From: Isoetes taiwanensis
Taxonomy: Eukaryota > Streptophyta > Lycopodiopsida > Isoetales > Isoetaceae
DNA length: 64,000 bases
Assembly (NCBI GenBank): GCA_021234155.1
Contig: JAJEKV010000139.1
Coordinates: forward strand, 1,360,386-1,424,385
Direction: 5' to 3'
Below are positions 1-13,375 of the stretch, piece after piece. Within the stretch, counting starts at the first letter, position 1. Each line of letters starts with the position of its first letter. The notes under the pieces are model-generated. The model searched no databases. It was not told the origin of the DNA and saw only the letters and a program-made list of their open reading frames with translations. The translations under genes and the position numbers were made by a program.

Positions 1-38
1 AATGAAGATGCAATCCAGAATGTAGTTCTAATTAACGT

Positions 39-185
39 TTAGTACAAATTATTGCATATGTTAAAGTGTGATCCACTAACTCAAACAACATAGTATTAGT
101 TAGCGGAACCGCGATTACTTTAATTTAGTTCACTAGTACTAATATCAAAACACGTCACTAGTTAGTATACATATTCCCATTTTGA
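39..185. repeat. Direct repeat, copy 1 (partner at 2778-2932)
   Basis: About 150 bases here recur with small changes at 2778-2932 in the same orientation. Shared blocks include ACAAATTATTGCAT, ATCCACTAACTCAAACAACA and GTATACATATTCCCATTT. The two copies lie about 2.7 kb apart and the second falls inside the transposon-protein relic. No terminal inverted repeats or target duplications were recognised, so the family is open. It may be a short interspersed element or a local duplication. Confidence 0.7.
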
Positions 186-392
186 ATGACAAACAATCAA
201 CGACATAGAGGCATACATGTTCTTGTAGATCATGATTTGTTGAGCTAAGTATTTTCCTCAGTCCATGGTGTTGTAGCATTAAGCTTGTAGTTAGATATTC
301 ATTTTTGTGGTAATCCTTAGTGTTAAGCTAAAGCGCCTTTCAGCGATTGTTTTGTTATGTGAGGGCTTTAAGCATAATATCAGTTAATTAAA

Positions 393-457
393 GAATTCAT
401 ACATGGAGTATTCCATCGTTAGCATGCATCTTATACAAATACTCCATGTATGAATTC
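393..457. repeat. Perfect 18-bp inverted repeat with 29-nt loop
   Basis: GAATTCATACATGGAGTA at 393-410 is the exact reverse complement of 440-457, leaving a 29-base loop. The left arm plus adjoining loop sequence recurs in direct orientation at about 548-583. This looks like the end structure of a small fold-back or MITE-like element. No transposase belongs to it here. Confidence 0.8.
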
Positions 458-837
458 TCCCGATGGACATTGAGCATACTAAAAGATGGACATAATCGAT
501 AAAGATTATGCTCTTGAATATAAACTAATAAATGCGATACATTAAAAAATTCATACATGGAGTATTCCATCGTTAGCATGCATGATAGTTTAAGATAGTT
601 TATGCTAATAATAATCGATGGACATAATCGATAAATTATGTATTAAACAAAAAGGAAACAATCACGGGGATCGATACCATTTTCAAAACCGAATTGTTAA
701 TCATGTGCATCATGATGAATCTTTTATAGAAGGCCTGGGAGATTCTCAAGTATTAGTTCTTTTTCTTCTTCTTGAGAGTATAAACCGTATCACAACCTTT
801 GACCTTTGTGTTTGGCAACGGACATATGGATTTTAAT

Positions 838-3800
838 TCACGCAACTTGCTCCACAAACACAATGGCTTTATTATGCGGACAATATTTGTAGCCTTTTTT
901 TGAGTTGTGCAACTTCTCATAGTAATTACCTTCGATGACCTCATCCCCAATGGAAAATTTCTGCCCATGCTGATCTACAAACTCTGTTCAACAACATATC
1001 TTGGCTTTGTACATAGAACAAGATAGAATTCAACATTCTCATAGTTGTTTGTTGGTGCAACAAGCGCAAAAACATCACCAAGTATGAGTGGCTGCTAAGA
1101 TCATCTGACGTGCCAAAATAAATTGCATCGTCATCTTCCTCTCCCCTATCCCCAGTTAAACTTGGCGGGGCTCAATGACAACTAATTTCCATTCTCACAT
1201 GTGTGTTTTATTGGGACAAAATCCCAATTCATCGAGAATGCATTCGTGCATGCCGAAAACAAAAAGCTTCCTTACACGTAAATGTGTTGGATTAGTTGAA
1301 AATCCAAGAATGCAATGCAAGCTTCTTGTATCTTTAAGCTGTTTTTTTGCGGCCCATTCATTTTTTTTCTATCCACCTCGCTCTTTCCAATTTCCCGAAG
1401 TGCCTCCACGACCACACTTTGTTTAAGATAAGATGTTGGGCTGCTGTTTCCATGTATTTCCGTAGCCACTCGACAATATCTTGAGCATTCCTTAATGTAA
1501 CACCTCTCAACTGTGCTGCCCTTAATGCCCTCTTGATTACTGCACCTGCACCATCGTGTTCTCCTTTACCGTGACCTGAACCCCAAAAGTTCCACATCAT
1601 GTCCATGTCTGTCAAGCCCTTCGATCTCGAAATGAAGTAGAATCCTCTCAGTTTGAATTGGGAAGCTTGCTCCATCCGAGAAAAGCACATGCATTTTTGC
1701 TTTTATGTTGTTTTCAATCAACCAATTGTGATGTAACATAAAGGCGATCTTTGTCTGAACAACGAATCATGTTGCCTATCATCGAGATGTAAAAATGCTC
1801 TTCTTTGATAATTTCTTGCGTTTTAGAATCCCTTCTATATGTCAAATGAACAAGAATAGTAACCTGTTCATTGTGCCAGTGCATTGATTGAACTTCATTC
1901 TGCTCTTTCAGAGTGTAATTTTCAGCAAAGTCAAGAATAGATACTATGGTATCTTAAAACCTTTGTAAGAGCTTTCTAAATTGTGATTCCCGCCACTTGT
2001 AACGGAAATTATGGCCGACATATTCCTTTGCCTTCTTCTAAATGTCTCCATCAAAACTTTTGGTTCGGTTTCTAGAATCTTGGTGTTGTAATCTAGTCTT
2101 CTTTTGCCCTTCTTATCAAAGCCAACATCCTCATAGTCCAAATACTCCCACTTGAACTTTGGTATTGCTATCATCAACTTCCTCCTTTGGGCAAATAGGA
2201 AAATTTTTAATACCACAAGTTTTGCACTCACCTCTGAGACAATCATTTTTGTGCCAATCATCTTCCTCGTCTTTTCGGACACACCATCTTCTTCCACATC
2301 TCACTCTTTGGGTTCATCTTCCACTTTGATGCGCTACAACCTACTGCGTCCGGGTTAAGCTATTGCATATCGGACATGTACAATTGCAATCAAGGGTGCA
2401 CCAATGAAGAACTTCTCATTTTGTTGATCCCTTCCATAACATGGTTATCCTCGATGGTGCATGCAACAACGGTATTGAAATCCTTCAACTTCACCACAAA
2501 GTAGGGTTTCAATTTCTCAAAACTCCTCTGCTTTTATTTCAACATGGGAAACTCAGCCTTGAAGCCCAAGAAAAATTCAATCTACAATTACAACGGCTAC
2601 AAAGTATACTTTCGTGAGAACACAAGCATAAACACAAAATTAGGGTCTAAGCTAACGAGAAAAAGTCATTATAGTGCTAAGCACCACTACATCCATGAGT
2701 AGTCCTACCTTACATAGCATAGCACTAGTTAGCAAGCGTATGCTACCTCCCTTGGATAGTACTAGAACAAACATACTAGTACAAATTATTGCATCTGTTA
2801 AACCGCTGATCCACTAACTCAAACAACATAGTACTAGTTAGCGAGACCACGGTCCTTTAATTTTGTTCACTATTACTAATATCAAAACTGTCACTAGTTA
2901 GTATACATATTCCCATTTCGCATGGGAAGTACTAATTCCATTTTTCATAGTATTCATGCAAGTATTAAAAGATAAGAAGCTATTTAGTACTATTGACTAC
3001 AAATGAGGCAAACAAGACCTAACCACATAAGCAATTTAGCACTAATATGCTACTTAATCAACTAGCAATATAGCAAATTTAACAATGCTTTATAATTGAA
3101 TATAAAAAATATGGCGGGACAAAACTCACCGCTCACTTGAGATAATGTGTCGGATGTTTAGGATACTTCCCTCTTCCTGATCTAACATCTTTAGCATTTG
3201 GAGATACTCTGGTGTGGTTTGCCCAATAAGATTTAATACAATCAATAACTTCTTCACTGAGACAATCAGTCCTTTTTTTCCTTCCTTCAAAGTGCCAACT
3301 TACGTTCTCCTTTTTGCGAAATCATATGCCTTCTAGCTAAAGATATGTTCCTTGGATGGATACCTAATGCTTTAGCGTAACGCCTTCTCTTGCCATGAGG
3401 TGCATGCGCAATTGACATAGAAAGTGCTGCCCTTTTAGCTGCAAGCTTATCATTGCTACATGCTGATTTCACTTGTTGCAGACCATCCTTTAGATTGCAT
3501 ACAATATCAGCGTCAATTTGCCTCTCTTTATCAAGCTCGAAATTACACCGACCTATTATTCTTAACAAGCTCCCATACTTTTTTGCCGTCATCATTGTTA
3601 AGATCTTTGGTAGTATTCAAATAGTATCTTACAATTTTAAGAGCCTTGTACTTCAATCTCCATAGTGGAAGCCCCGAATTTGACGCATTATCATCATTAC
3701 AAACCAATTGAGTTGCCTCCTCCTTTTATGTCTTTGACGTTGAGCTCTCTTTTTTAATCTAGCCTTTATTTTTTGCTCTTCCTTTCTTCGTTTTTGTACT

Positions 3801-3874
3801 GCATCAGAATCTTCCATGCTTGTATCAGTCTCTGGATTTCCATCCCTAGTGGCATCTAATCCTGCAATCTCCAT
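838..3874 (-). pseudogene. Decayed transposon-type protein (GHGKGEHDGAGA family)
   Basis: Reading the minus strand from 3874 down gives, in order: a lysine/arginine-rich segment (3874-3653); a segment with KRRRYAKALGIHPRNISLAR (3595-3287); WEYLDYEDVGFDKKGKRRLD (2297-1944); DFAENYTLKEQNEVQS and VTILVHLTYRRDS (about 1925-1790); SQFKLRGFYFISR, then GSGHGKGEHDGAGAVIKRAL (1690-1358); GDVFALVAPTNNYENVEFYL (about 1075-1015); and a C-terminal piece with IGDEVIEGNYYEKLHNSKKG that ends at a TGA near 838. I recognise this order from a family of uncharacterised plant and animal proteins that behave like transposon products; GHGKG followed by an acidic residue is its hallmark. Assigning it a DDE-type transposase fold is inference. 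Several frame changes and the 2778-2932 repeat break it, so it is not functional. No terminal inverted repeats were found. Confidence 0.6.
2778..2932. repeat. Direct repeat, copy 2
   Basis: This is the second copy of the 39-185 repeat. It sits between the N-terminal and central parts of the minus-strand relic at 838-3874, in a stretch where no relic coding similarity is visible, so it may mark an intron or an insertion. Confidence 0.65.
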
Positions 3875-3879
3875 CTGAA

Positions 3880-5770
3880 GAAATAATGTACAAAAACACC
3901 TGCGAAAAAATTTAGAAAGCTAGATCGTATTTAGTCAAACATTAATATTATATTGAAGTGCAAAACCTTAAAGAGTTAAAAGCATAGTGCTCCAAATATC
4001 TGAGGTAGATCTGACCATTACTACATATATTATAGGACTAGGGTAGAATTATCGGAGTACTTTCAAGTTTAAAAAAATATTGATATCGATTGGAATTCTA
4101 TTTCCATATACGGACTCAAATTTACTTTTCGAGTGCGGACTCAAATATATCGATGGAATTCTATTTCCATGTCCGATTCATGAGGCAAGGATTCGGATAC
4201 ACTAATTACTTAGAAAATGAATTTGGCAAATAGTAAAAAAGAAACACAATAAACATTGATCCATTCAAACACAGGAACAAATCGGTGAGCGAAGCGAGAA
4301 GCATGAAGATTTCGATCTTCTAGTTTTCCTTTTCGGGAATGCCTTATTTCTTTGGCCAAAAATTTTCCAAGAATCGTGCAATTCAATTTTTACTATTTTT
4401 TTGTTTTTTTATGAAATTTGAAATTGCCTCCAAGATTCCTAACAACCTCCACGTGGCTTTATTGGTTTTAGTACTAAAATGGGGGACAAAGGGGACAAGA
4501 AAAAAATGAGGCGCCCTATTGTGCTTGGACCCATTCGGAGAAAAGAAAAATCTGAAAGACCCCCAGGTCTCAAATTGATATGACCGGGGATGCACCTCCC
4601 CGTTAACATCAACCCCAAAAAGGAACTTCAAAAGGGTTCTCGGCAAGTTAAGGTGCTCTACAATGCTGGACCATCGAGCTAATAGCATCAACAAGGTCAA
4701 CAGTCTACCACGATACTTTGAACAAAATCATTTTAGATGCAAAAACCTAAACACCAACAATAAGAGTTCACACCATTTGAACTCTAACAGGGTAAAGTAG
4801 TTCATTAATCAAGAAAGGCGGTCATGAAGAGGTCTTAAAAAGCGAGGTCTCTATGACCAATGATCAGCTCCTTTGTGAGGTAATTGACCCGAAGGATACT
4901 TTGGTTGAAATGGTGCACAATCCAATTCACTTCGCAAGTGATAAAGATTTTTCTAAATCAAAGGAGAGGACCTGGTCTTATGCAATATTGAAGATTCAAG
5001 GGACAACACCAAAAATCTAAGTGGTAACACCAATCAATTTCGGTATTGGCTAACCTTAATTCTGAGATAGATTTGATGTCTCATTGGGCAATTCCTATAT
5101 TGATCCACTCAACCATTCCCAATCTCCTTTTATTGATCTCTCTCAGCCTCTCGATCCTTTCTTCCCTCCACCATCCCTCATAGACGAGTAATATTGCCGA
5201 GCAATTAGCTTCCTTTGCAAGAGGGTCTTTGCTCTCGATCACGCAAGCATGCCATATTATGGGAGGATGAGATTGTGTAAGATACTCCCGGAAAGAGAAC
5301 CGTGAGTTTTGAACATGATCGGGATAATTATGAAGAAATTTACAAGAAAGAGGACTCCCACAAATTGATTACTCATGAGGTGGTCTGCTGAACTATCAGT
5401 CAGGTTTTCTCTCCTCCTTGTCATAATCATTTGGAGACTCCTAATTTTAATTGTGATCTTCCCGCTAGCATAAATGAAATGTTTGAATTCATTCTGGTGG
5501 GGCTTCGATGTCGATGATATGGAAATTGATAAGGAAAAACTGGGGGAGATAAATACCTAGCCGAAAAGTCCTCATAAAGAAGATACTTCTAGACATGCCC
5601 CACTAGTGAAGGAAAAACTCGGCCAAAGCTAAAAAGTTTGATACTCCTATCGAACTCATAAACTTGCATAATACACTGGGCTGCCAACACTAGAAGTAAA
5701 GCTAGAAAGGGAAAGGGAAAAAGAAAAGATATTAACCTTTATCCTAGCTTCTTCTCTTCTGATCTTGTAA
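3880..5770. other. Intergenic; possible decayed LINE 5' part
   Basis: No supported gene. The stretch 4780-5700 precedes the LINE endonuclease and could hold a worn ORF1 (short plus-strand pieces such as EVIDPKDTLVEMVHN near 4880), but no RNA-binding or zinc-knuckle motif is clear enough to claim it. Confidence 0.4.
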
Positions 5771-5771
5771 G

Positions 5772-8700
5772 TTGTCCATGAAGATCATATCCTGGAATGT
5801 TAGGGGTATTAAAGGCCCAATCAAAAGAAGACGTGCCATCTCCCAGCTTAGGAATTATAACTCACGATATAATTATCTTTGCGGGGAAGTTAAGCTTCCC
5901 AAATTTGAAATCTCCAACCTTGGAGATTGGATTTACTCCCTGAGCCTCTTCCACTGGATTGAGGCCTCTCGGTAGAAGTGGAGGTATTATCATGATATGG
6001 AAAAATCGAAACATCTCTCTTTCCATAACTCCCCTCTAAGATGTGGCGAATTTGTCATTTTCCAGGTTACAAGATTCCACATTTGGAGTTATCAATGTCT
6101 ATGCTTCCACCAACCCAAAAGAAAGAGAGGTTCTTTGGTCTGAAATTAAAGATTGGATGCATGCTAATCCTATATTGGACTGGATTATAGGGGGGACTTT
6201 AATAATACTCCCTCTTGGAATATGAAGCTTGGCAACCATCTCAATATGTCTACAGTGGAGAGATCTAAACGGGACTCTTTTATCTCGAGACACTTCCTTG
6301 GTTTATGTGCCTTCCTCTCTTGCTTCCTTTACTTGGTCTAATAAGCAAAAAGGGACAAAAGAGTTTATTGTACCCTAGACGTTTTTTATGTGTGTAGTCC
6401 AACCTCATCCCTTTGGGATAATTGCTATGTCACTAGTGATGAAGGAAATATTGTATCGGATCATCACCTCAATTTTTTATGTACTAAGCGGTGACTCAAA
6501 CTCCCGGGGATGGTAATGTATCTTATAAATTTAATGTGCTCTTCTAGAAAATGACTCCTTTATTAGAGATTTCAAAGATTTCTACCTCAATATCCCTGAT
6601 GAGGGTAATCGCTCAATGAAAAGATTCTATAGCAAAAATCAAGAAGGTCAAGAGTTGGATTAAAGGTTGGTCTAAAAGCAAACATTTGGCCAAAATCAAT
6701 GAAAAAGAGCAATTGCTTGCCAAGATGAGGGAAATTAGATCTCTCCTTCAAAGAAGATCCTCACAATCTTAATCTTCATATAGGAGAGGAACTTCTAGAA
6801 AATTACCTAAAAGTGTTGAAGAAATTGAGGCCAAGAGCTCTTCTATCAAATGTAAGATTAAATTTAATAAGGACATGGACTATGGTAGCTCAGTTTCTTC
6901 TTCAAAATGGCTAAAGTCGAGACTTCTTAGAAATGCTATCACTCAAGTTCAGACCGACACTGAATATCTCCGAATGACTCCAAGCTTATTAAATCTTTCT
7001 TCCAAGAGAACTATGCCACCCTTTTTCCAAAACTCATTTCAAAGAAATTGACCTAGTCAAGGAAAGGAAAATGTGGACTACCGGATGTGATCATTCCATC
7101 TTCTATGGATAATATGGATGATTCTATTGTGACTCCCCAGAAGATGAGATTTTCAAGGTTCTCAAATCCTTTGGGCGGCAAAGTCCCCCGTCCCGATGGC
7201 CTTCCTAGTGAATTCTATGTTCACTTTGGGATATTCTTAAACATGATATAATTTCCATGGTTTCAAGGTTTTTGGGGGCCAATTTTCTTACATCCTTCAA
7301 TCTCTGCTGGTTTTATCTCCCTCATACCTAAAAAGTGGATAACCCATCTACTTTCTATTGGAGGCCGATCTCTTTAACCAATACCTCTTATAAGATATGT
7401 GCCAAGATAATTGCAAATAGAATCAATGCATTTTAAACGAACATATCTCTATCGGTCGACCTTTCTCCCTAATAGATTTATCTTGGACAACTATATCAAT
7501 CGCTATGGAAGGTCTTCAACTTTGGAATAGCATCTCCAAACAAAATTGTGTGCTCCTCACTTTGATTTTAAGAGAGCATTTGATACGTGAAAAGAGATGG
7601 GATTTTCTTGATCTTGCTCTCTCAAAGTTTGGGTTTCATCCTAAATTAAGGCTTCTTATTCATGGTTTGAATTCTTTCTCTAATTCTGTTTGTCATTATC
7701 AATGGCTCCCCACCCAATTCTTTCCTCTTGCTAGAGGAGTCGGACAAGGTTGCCCCTAGCCCCCTACTTATTCTTGATAGTAGCTGAAATGCTCACAAAG
7801 GCTGTTTCTTCATTTCAAAGAGCTTGGGATGATTAAAGGTCTCAAATTGCCAAATAGTGATGAGTCCCTAACTCTATCGATATCTTTGATGATACCTTTG
7901 CCTTTTTAGATGCTGATATATCTAACATTGACTTCTTTCTTGACATTATCAAGCAATTTTCAGTCTGCTTACGGGTCCACCTAAACTTGGCTAAATGTGT
8001 GATCATTGGTGATAATATTCACCAAACTTTGCTAATCTCAAGGTTGTTAATATTCATCATGCCTCTACTCTTTTTAGGGTATGCCTTTGTCTCTCAATCC
8101 TAATCTCAAAGGCCTCGGCAGCCTATAATTGAGAATAAGGAAAAAGCTAAATAATTTTGGAGGTGGTTTGTCCTTTCTTGGTAGATCTATTATTGCAAAC
8201 TCATCACGCCGAAGAAATACATTTACTTTTCCTCCCGCTTTAGTGGCCCCTAAGTCTATCTATTCCGAGATTGAAAAGATTATCGAAAGTTCATTTGGAA
8301 GGCTCCCATCTAGTTGGATGGAATTATGTTTCAGGGCCTAAAAAACATGGTGGTCTTGGTCACGTAGGATCTTTATTTACAAGCACATTATACGGCCGGC
8401 AAATACATTTGGAAATCCTTCATGAATAGTGCTGGTCCATCCTCTCATTTTATCGGAATCGGGCTTTCTGCTCTCACAGTTGGCCATCCTACAATTGAGC
8501 ATATTTTACGATTCTGTTTTTAATGTTCTTCTTTTTGCTGGTGCAAATACTTCCCCCTCTTATGAGAAACTTCATTATGGCTTGGAATAAGGTGCAATCT
8601 GCCCTATGTATATGAGGATCCTCATGATCTTAACTTGCAAATGACTATTTTACTCGAATCCAATTACAAGAATCATCCTAGTAAGACTCTTGCCTTGAGA

Positions 8701-10395
8701 CATCCTAGAATTTATAAGAAATGGTCCGACTATGGCCTCCTTTTCCTTGGTGACCTATATATGAACAACAAACTCATCTCTTGGACCAAGCCAAAAAACT
8801 TAGTTCATGGCACTTCTAGTGATAAAAAAGATCTATTTGCATATTAAGTCTATCCTTCCTCGGACTTGGTTAAATAATATTGTCCCCAAGGCAACCAATT
8901 GGAGCATTGCGGGTAAGTGTTTATATAAGGTCGGTCAAATCTATTACGCTGTATTAGCAATTTTGACAATCATTCCAAAGCTGGTCTCAAATGGTCTATC
9001 ACTATGGAGGAGGCCAATTCTCTATTTCATAATGTCTCGGAACTCCTATTGCTTCCCCAAGGTCAACTTCTTTCCGGTTTGTTAGCCAATAAAAAGCATT
9101 CCCAATTTACAACTTCTCTCCCTCGAATGACAACATCTACGCCTTGTGCGGCTTCATTGTAGTCTGGAGGAAGATCTTGAGCACATCTTTATCGCCCTAA
9201 GCTTTAATTCTTTTTGGTCTTGGTTTGATGATAAGCTGGGTCAGTTTTTTCCCAACAGGATCTGTGGAAATTTGCTGTCTTATGTCCAAAATGATTGCAC
9301 TTTTGCTAATACTATCATGTTTATTGCTCTTTGGAATATCTGGAAGGCAAGAAATAGAGTAGTTTATGGCAAAAAGAATTTCTCGATTTTTTGGATCAAA
9401 TTGCATTTTCAACTAGATGTTCAGTCTATTGCTACAGCTCACAAAAGGAAGCAACCTGATAAATATGACAGAAAATGGGATTTGGTTGGTCATTTTCGGA
9501 GGGTCTTTTGATTTATTTGTAGCTAACTTCAATGTTATAAATTCTAATGTCGCTTTTGGGGATGATGTTAGCCTACTTGGAGAAATGCAAGAAGAGCATG
9601 GGTGATTTGGAGGATAATCTGCTCAAAAGGAAGGCGATCTTGATCTCAAACTATTCTTCAACAAACTCTCGAAAATGAAGAAAAATTGGACACGACTATT
9701 GCAAGAATGTTCTCGCAGAAGTGGTGCAAGTCTACACTATGTTTGATTTCCTCTCCATGTACCACGAGATACATGGATCGGAACAATTCTCAAGATTCGA
9801 GAGCGATTACACACTCCACGGTTCTTTGGCTGATTTGTTTGGTTCCCCTCGCTTTGTTTGGATCAGATCTGACCTATCTTGCATGGATAGCATTGTTTGA
9901 AGCGGACTCGGGTAGTTACACCTTTGGATCTGTTGACTCTTTCTATGCCTTCTTCAACTCTAAGCTTGACTCCCTCTCATTTCGGACCAGTAGCCTCATC
10001 CTTCTATCTCGACTTCCAATCCAAGTCTGCTAAGACATTTTGCTCAATGGTATCTCCTAATCTTGCAGAATTTTGGTTGATGTTACTTTCGTGTTTTAAC
10101 ATTAATTACCGGTTGGGGTCGTGATCTCCACACATTTTGAAGACTATCTTATTTTTGGAAGACTATTTCTACTCAACAAGTATCTTTTGGCCAATTCACA
10201 TCACCTCAGGGTCTAATTTCTGCTACATACTCTTCATACTACACATCACAACATTTTGATGGACGTTTATGTATAAAGATCTTTGATATGCTTTAATCTG
10301 CTGACCAAAGCAGATCTATGTACTGTGTTTCTTGATTAATGGAAAAACTTACTCTTACTCTCAAAAAAAAATAAAAAAAAATAAAAAAAAAAAAA
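5772..10395 (+). mobile_element. Broken L1-type LINE (endonuclease, RT, zf-RVT, poly-A)
   Basis: The plus strand opens with an exonuclease/endonuclease/phosphatase start, KIISWNVRGIKGP, as in plant L1 ORF2. FGVINVYASTNP follows near 6085 and a worn GGDFNN-like site near 6190. The RT spans about 7180-8080 with SLIPKK, YWRPISLTN and FFPLARGVGQGCPLAP; the catalytic YADD box is degraded to a FDD-like remnant near 7890. A C-terminal zf-RVT segment (EEDLEHIFI, then LWNIWKARNRVVYG) lies at 9146-9430. Noncoding sequence runs to ACTTACTCTTACTCTC and an A-rich tail at 10363-10395. Stops and frame changes are numerous, so it is dead. The target duplication and true 5' end were not found. Confidence 0.85.
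10363..10395 (+). repeat. A-rich tail of the L1-type LINE
   Basis: Runs of A broken by single T residues (A9-T-A8-T-A13 pattern) directly follow the LINE 3' untranslated sequence and mark the 3' end of the retroposed copy. Confidence 0.85.
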
Positions 10396-10710
10396 GTTCT
10401 TAAAAAACATAGCATATAGAATTCTGAGTTAACCAAAGTCCATAATGCTCTTATCTTATCTAAAGCTCTTTCCTTCTACTCTAGACTTTAATCTCTAGCA
10501 AAAAATAATAACGATAATACTCCTCCGTGTTGAAGTAAAGTACCCTCTTTGCACTTTTAGAAGATCAAGGTACAAAGATACACTGTTGTTTTCGTTATTG
10601 TGCAGAGCATATCCCCCCCTTGCTATGCCAAAGTTATGTTGTTGTTTGACCTAGCAACTGTCTGCAATTGTATGGGATAGTACCCTGCAATATATACGGC
10701 ATAGTATAGT

Positions 10711-10832
10711 ATTGTAATACCCTTTAAATTCTTCACTTGCCACTTCCACTTCAAGAAAAAACCTATCATTGATTGTAGTACCCTTTAACTTCTTCACTTG
10801 CCACTTCCACTTCAAGAAAAAACCTGTCATTG
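10711..10832. repeat. Tandem duplication, 61-bp unit x2
   Basis: The unit containing CACTTGCCACTTCCACTTCA occurs at 10711 and again 61 bases later at 10772, nearly identical. There is no coding meaning. Confidence 0.85.
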
Positions 10833-10839
10833 TGTGTCC

Positions 10840-11780
10840 ACTCTCTACCCTAGGTTAGATGAGATATTCGTAAGCATACATATTTGGTTTGGATGGTGGG
10901 ATGTTGATTGGGAGACATATAAGGATATTATTTTGAGTGACTTCCATGTGTGCAATTTATTTTGGACACAAAGCTGTGATGATGTGACTTCATTTTTTAA
11001 AAACTTGGTATAGCTTTGGTGGTGTTGTCTTGTTCAAATCATTATGGATATGATTCTGTAGATTTCGTGGCATAAATATCAGCCTCATTTTTGTAACTAA
11101 TGCACAAATTAGCTTTAGGTCAACCAAACAACATCTTGTTTTAGTGAATGGGTAAAACATTGATCTAATTCAAAACGCATGTTCTTGTTTATATTCTTAG
11201 CAGGACTTATCTGGTCCGATGTTCCATAGAAATATGGACTAAAAGGGAGCAAGAGTTGCAAAATGTCGAATTAATCTGAATTTGCAATGTTCAAAGTCAA
11301 TGACTATTGTCTTATTGCTTTTAGGTTGCAAAATCAACTCCTTATAATCTGCGGTAATGGCTAGAAGGAACATGAATCCATGGCGGCCACTAACCACACT
11401 ATGAGCAAGAGTTGCGAAATTCCAAAGTCAATGATTACTTATTGCTTCTCGGTTGCAACATCTCTATTTAGTTTCCACATCGTGAGAGTACTTCAATTGG
11501 TGGCGGTTCTCTCGAAAGTTAGATTTCCATTGACCCACAATTGAAGAGAGTACTTCAATTGGCTTGCGGCATCTGACTCCTTCAAGCTTTGATGATTTAC
11601 TACATTCTCCAATTCAAGCTTTGATGATTTACTCCACACCATGACTTTGTATCGCATTTCATAGTATAATCACAAAAAGGATTTCTGCAATATGGCATGT
11701 ATATTTTGGAAGTTAAGATAATGGCTAGCTCGTAAGACCGACTTCTAAGCTTCAAGAAAAGTAACCAGTTTTATAGAGGT
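10840..11780. other. Intergenic with short internal repeats
   Basis: No gene is supported. Short direct repeats occur, for example TCAAGCTTTGATGATTTACT twice near 11580-11630, and GCAAGAGTTGC near 11250 and 11405. Confidence 0.5.
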
Positions 11781-11784
11781 GTAG

Positions 11785-12146
11785 TCAGTTTTGTAAGGAT
11801 GAGCCATTTTGCACAACGATAAAGAGACTTAATAAAAATGATAATGTGGATTCTTTAAAGTTACTGTTTGGAGCAGTATCTATAGTTGTGCCCCTTGTGA
11901 GCTGCGAATGTGTCAAGGAAAAGCATCTTCCAAAGCGTCCACAACCTTCTTTGCCACATACATGATATGAGCAATTATTAGAAAAGAAATAAACAACTCG
12001 AGGAGAAAAATGATTGCAATAATAACAAATGATTGAAAACACAAATGGAAATATTGGAGTAAGATAGCCAATTTTATGTCCATTACCATATGCATTGGTT
12101 GCAGCATCTCAAGAGTGAAATGGATGGGCAATGTGGTCCTCTTCAT
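11785..12146 (-). other. Unrecognised hydrophobic ORF pieces
   Basis: Minus-strand reading gives a strongly hydrophobic stretch (SFVIIAIIFLLELFISFLII) followed by MYVAKKVVDALEDAFP, resembling one membrane segment with a charged tail. A second overlapping frame is cysteine rich. I do not recognise a family. It could be one exon of a membrane protein or chance. No convincing splice sites or start were chosen. Confidence 0.2.
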
Positions 12147-12149
12147 TGT

Positions 12150-13370
12150 CCTACAAAAAGCTTACATATACATTGGGTTTCTAACCATTTATTTAGTAAA
12201 TGAATTTCATGGACGCTTTCACACTAACTATTAAACTGTTAGAACCCCATAATATATAACCGTTGCAATTTGAGTGAAGCACTTTTTAGAACAAACGTAA
12301 TCCAGAGACTTTAATGCAACATATCTTAGCACATTCTAATGCAGCATACCTTAACAGATTCTAATGTAGCATTCGAGCTTTAAATAGCAAGTCTTGAGAT
12401 ATTGTTGTATGGCATTGCCATCTTACAACTTTACTGGATCCTCCATATCTACCTCAAAATGCCTACCAGAGAGTAAGAATAATAATAACAATGAAAATGC
12501 CACATAAAATACATGGACAATCCCATAACACTCTAAGTTGAAAAGGAGTCAATAAACCAAAAACTAAGAATCCGCGAAGGAAAAACTTACTTCAAAATCT
12601 AGAGCTAGAACCCTTTAAAAGAGCAAACATACAGATTTGCATCTTTTCCTTCTAAAAGTAGCTTTTCTTCCATAACATGGCAATGTGAATATTCAATACA
12701 CTCACCGGGAGGCAGGAAGATTGTTGGAATGAGACACTGCATATGTTGTTTAAGCCACCAATTGATCCCGTCTGAATGGCTCCATCCTCGGGTTGCACTA
12801 TCATTTTTATGGATAAAAAGCCAAAGAAATCAAGCGATGCACACAAAGACCCAGGATATTTGGCGGTAAGCGAATGAGAACCAGCCCCTCAGGCTATCTT
12901 TGTTCAATGCTCCTAAGATGATGCATTTGTGAGTCCACATGCTCCTTTGTATCATCTGTGATTATGTTAACCACCTTGTCAAGGCAATAAAACCTACCAA
13001 CAAAATCGCGGGCATCTTATACTCCGATTCTCATCGTGGTAGAGACAAATGGAGAGAGAAAGCGCTTCCGCGGTGCCATCGTCGTTCTTGGGATCCTTCT
13101 TCCATTTACCTTTGCCCTAATGCACCACGACCTATTATTATCCTCCAAAATATTTAGGTATGCGTTAAGGCATGCAAAACTTTAGGTCGGCTATGGCAAC
13201 CAAAGGAAAAGGGAGGCTGCAAGGGTCGTGAGCTTTACCACCCAAAATCAAAACCATTGAGAAAAGACCTTGGTAAAATCTCATCTGGGATCTTCAGAAA
13301 AAAAAAAACTGAGATCTGCCTGGGCCATCCAAAACCTTAAGCGATGTCGGAATGCTTCGACAACCTCAAA
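12150..13370. other. Intergenic, no recognised gene
   Basis: This holds a weak triplicate of about 30 bases around 12298-12375 (variants of TAATGCAACATATCTTAGCA) and AT-rich sequence. Nothing else could be supported. Confidence 0.5.
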
Positions 13371-13375
13371 CCCCG

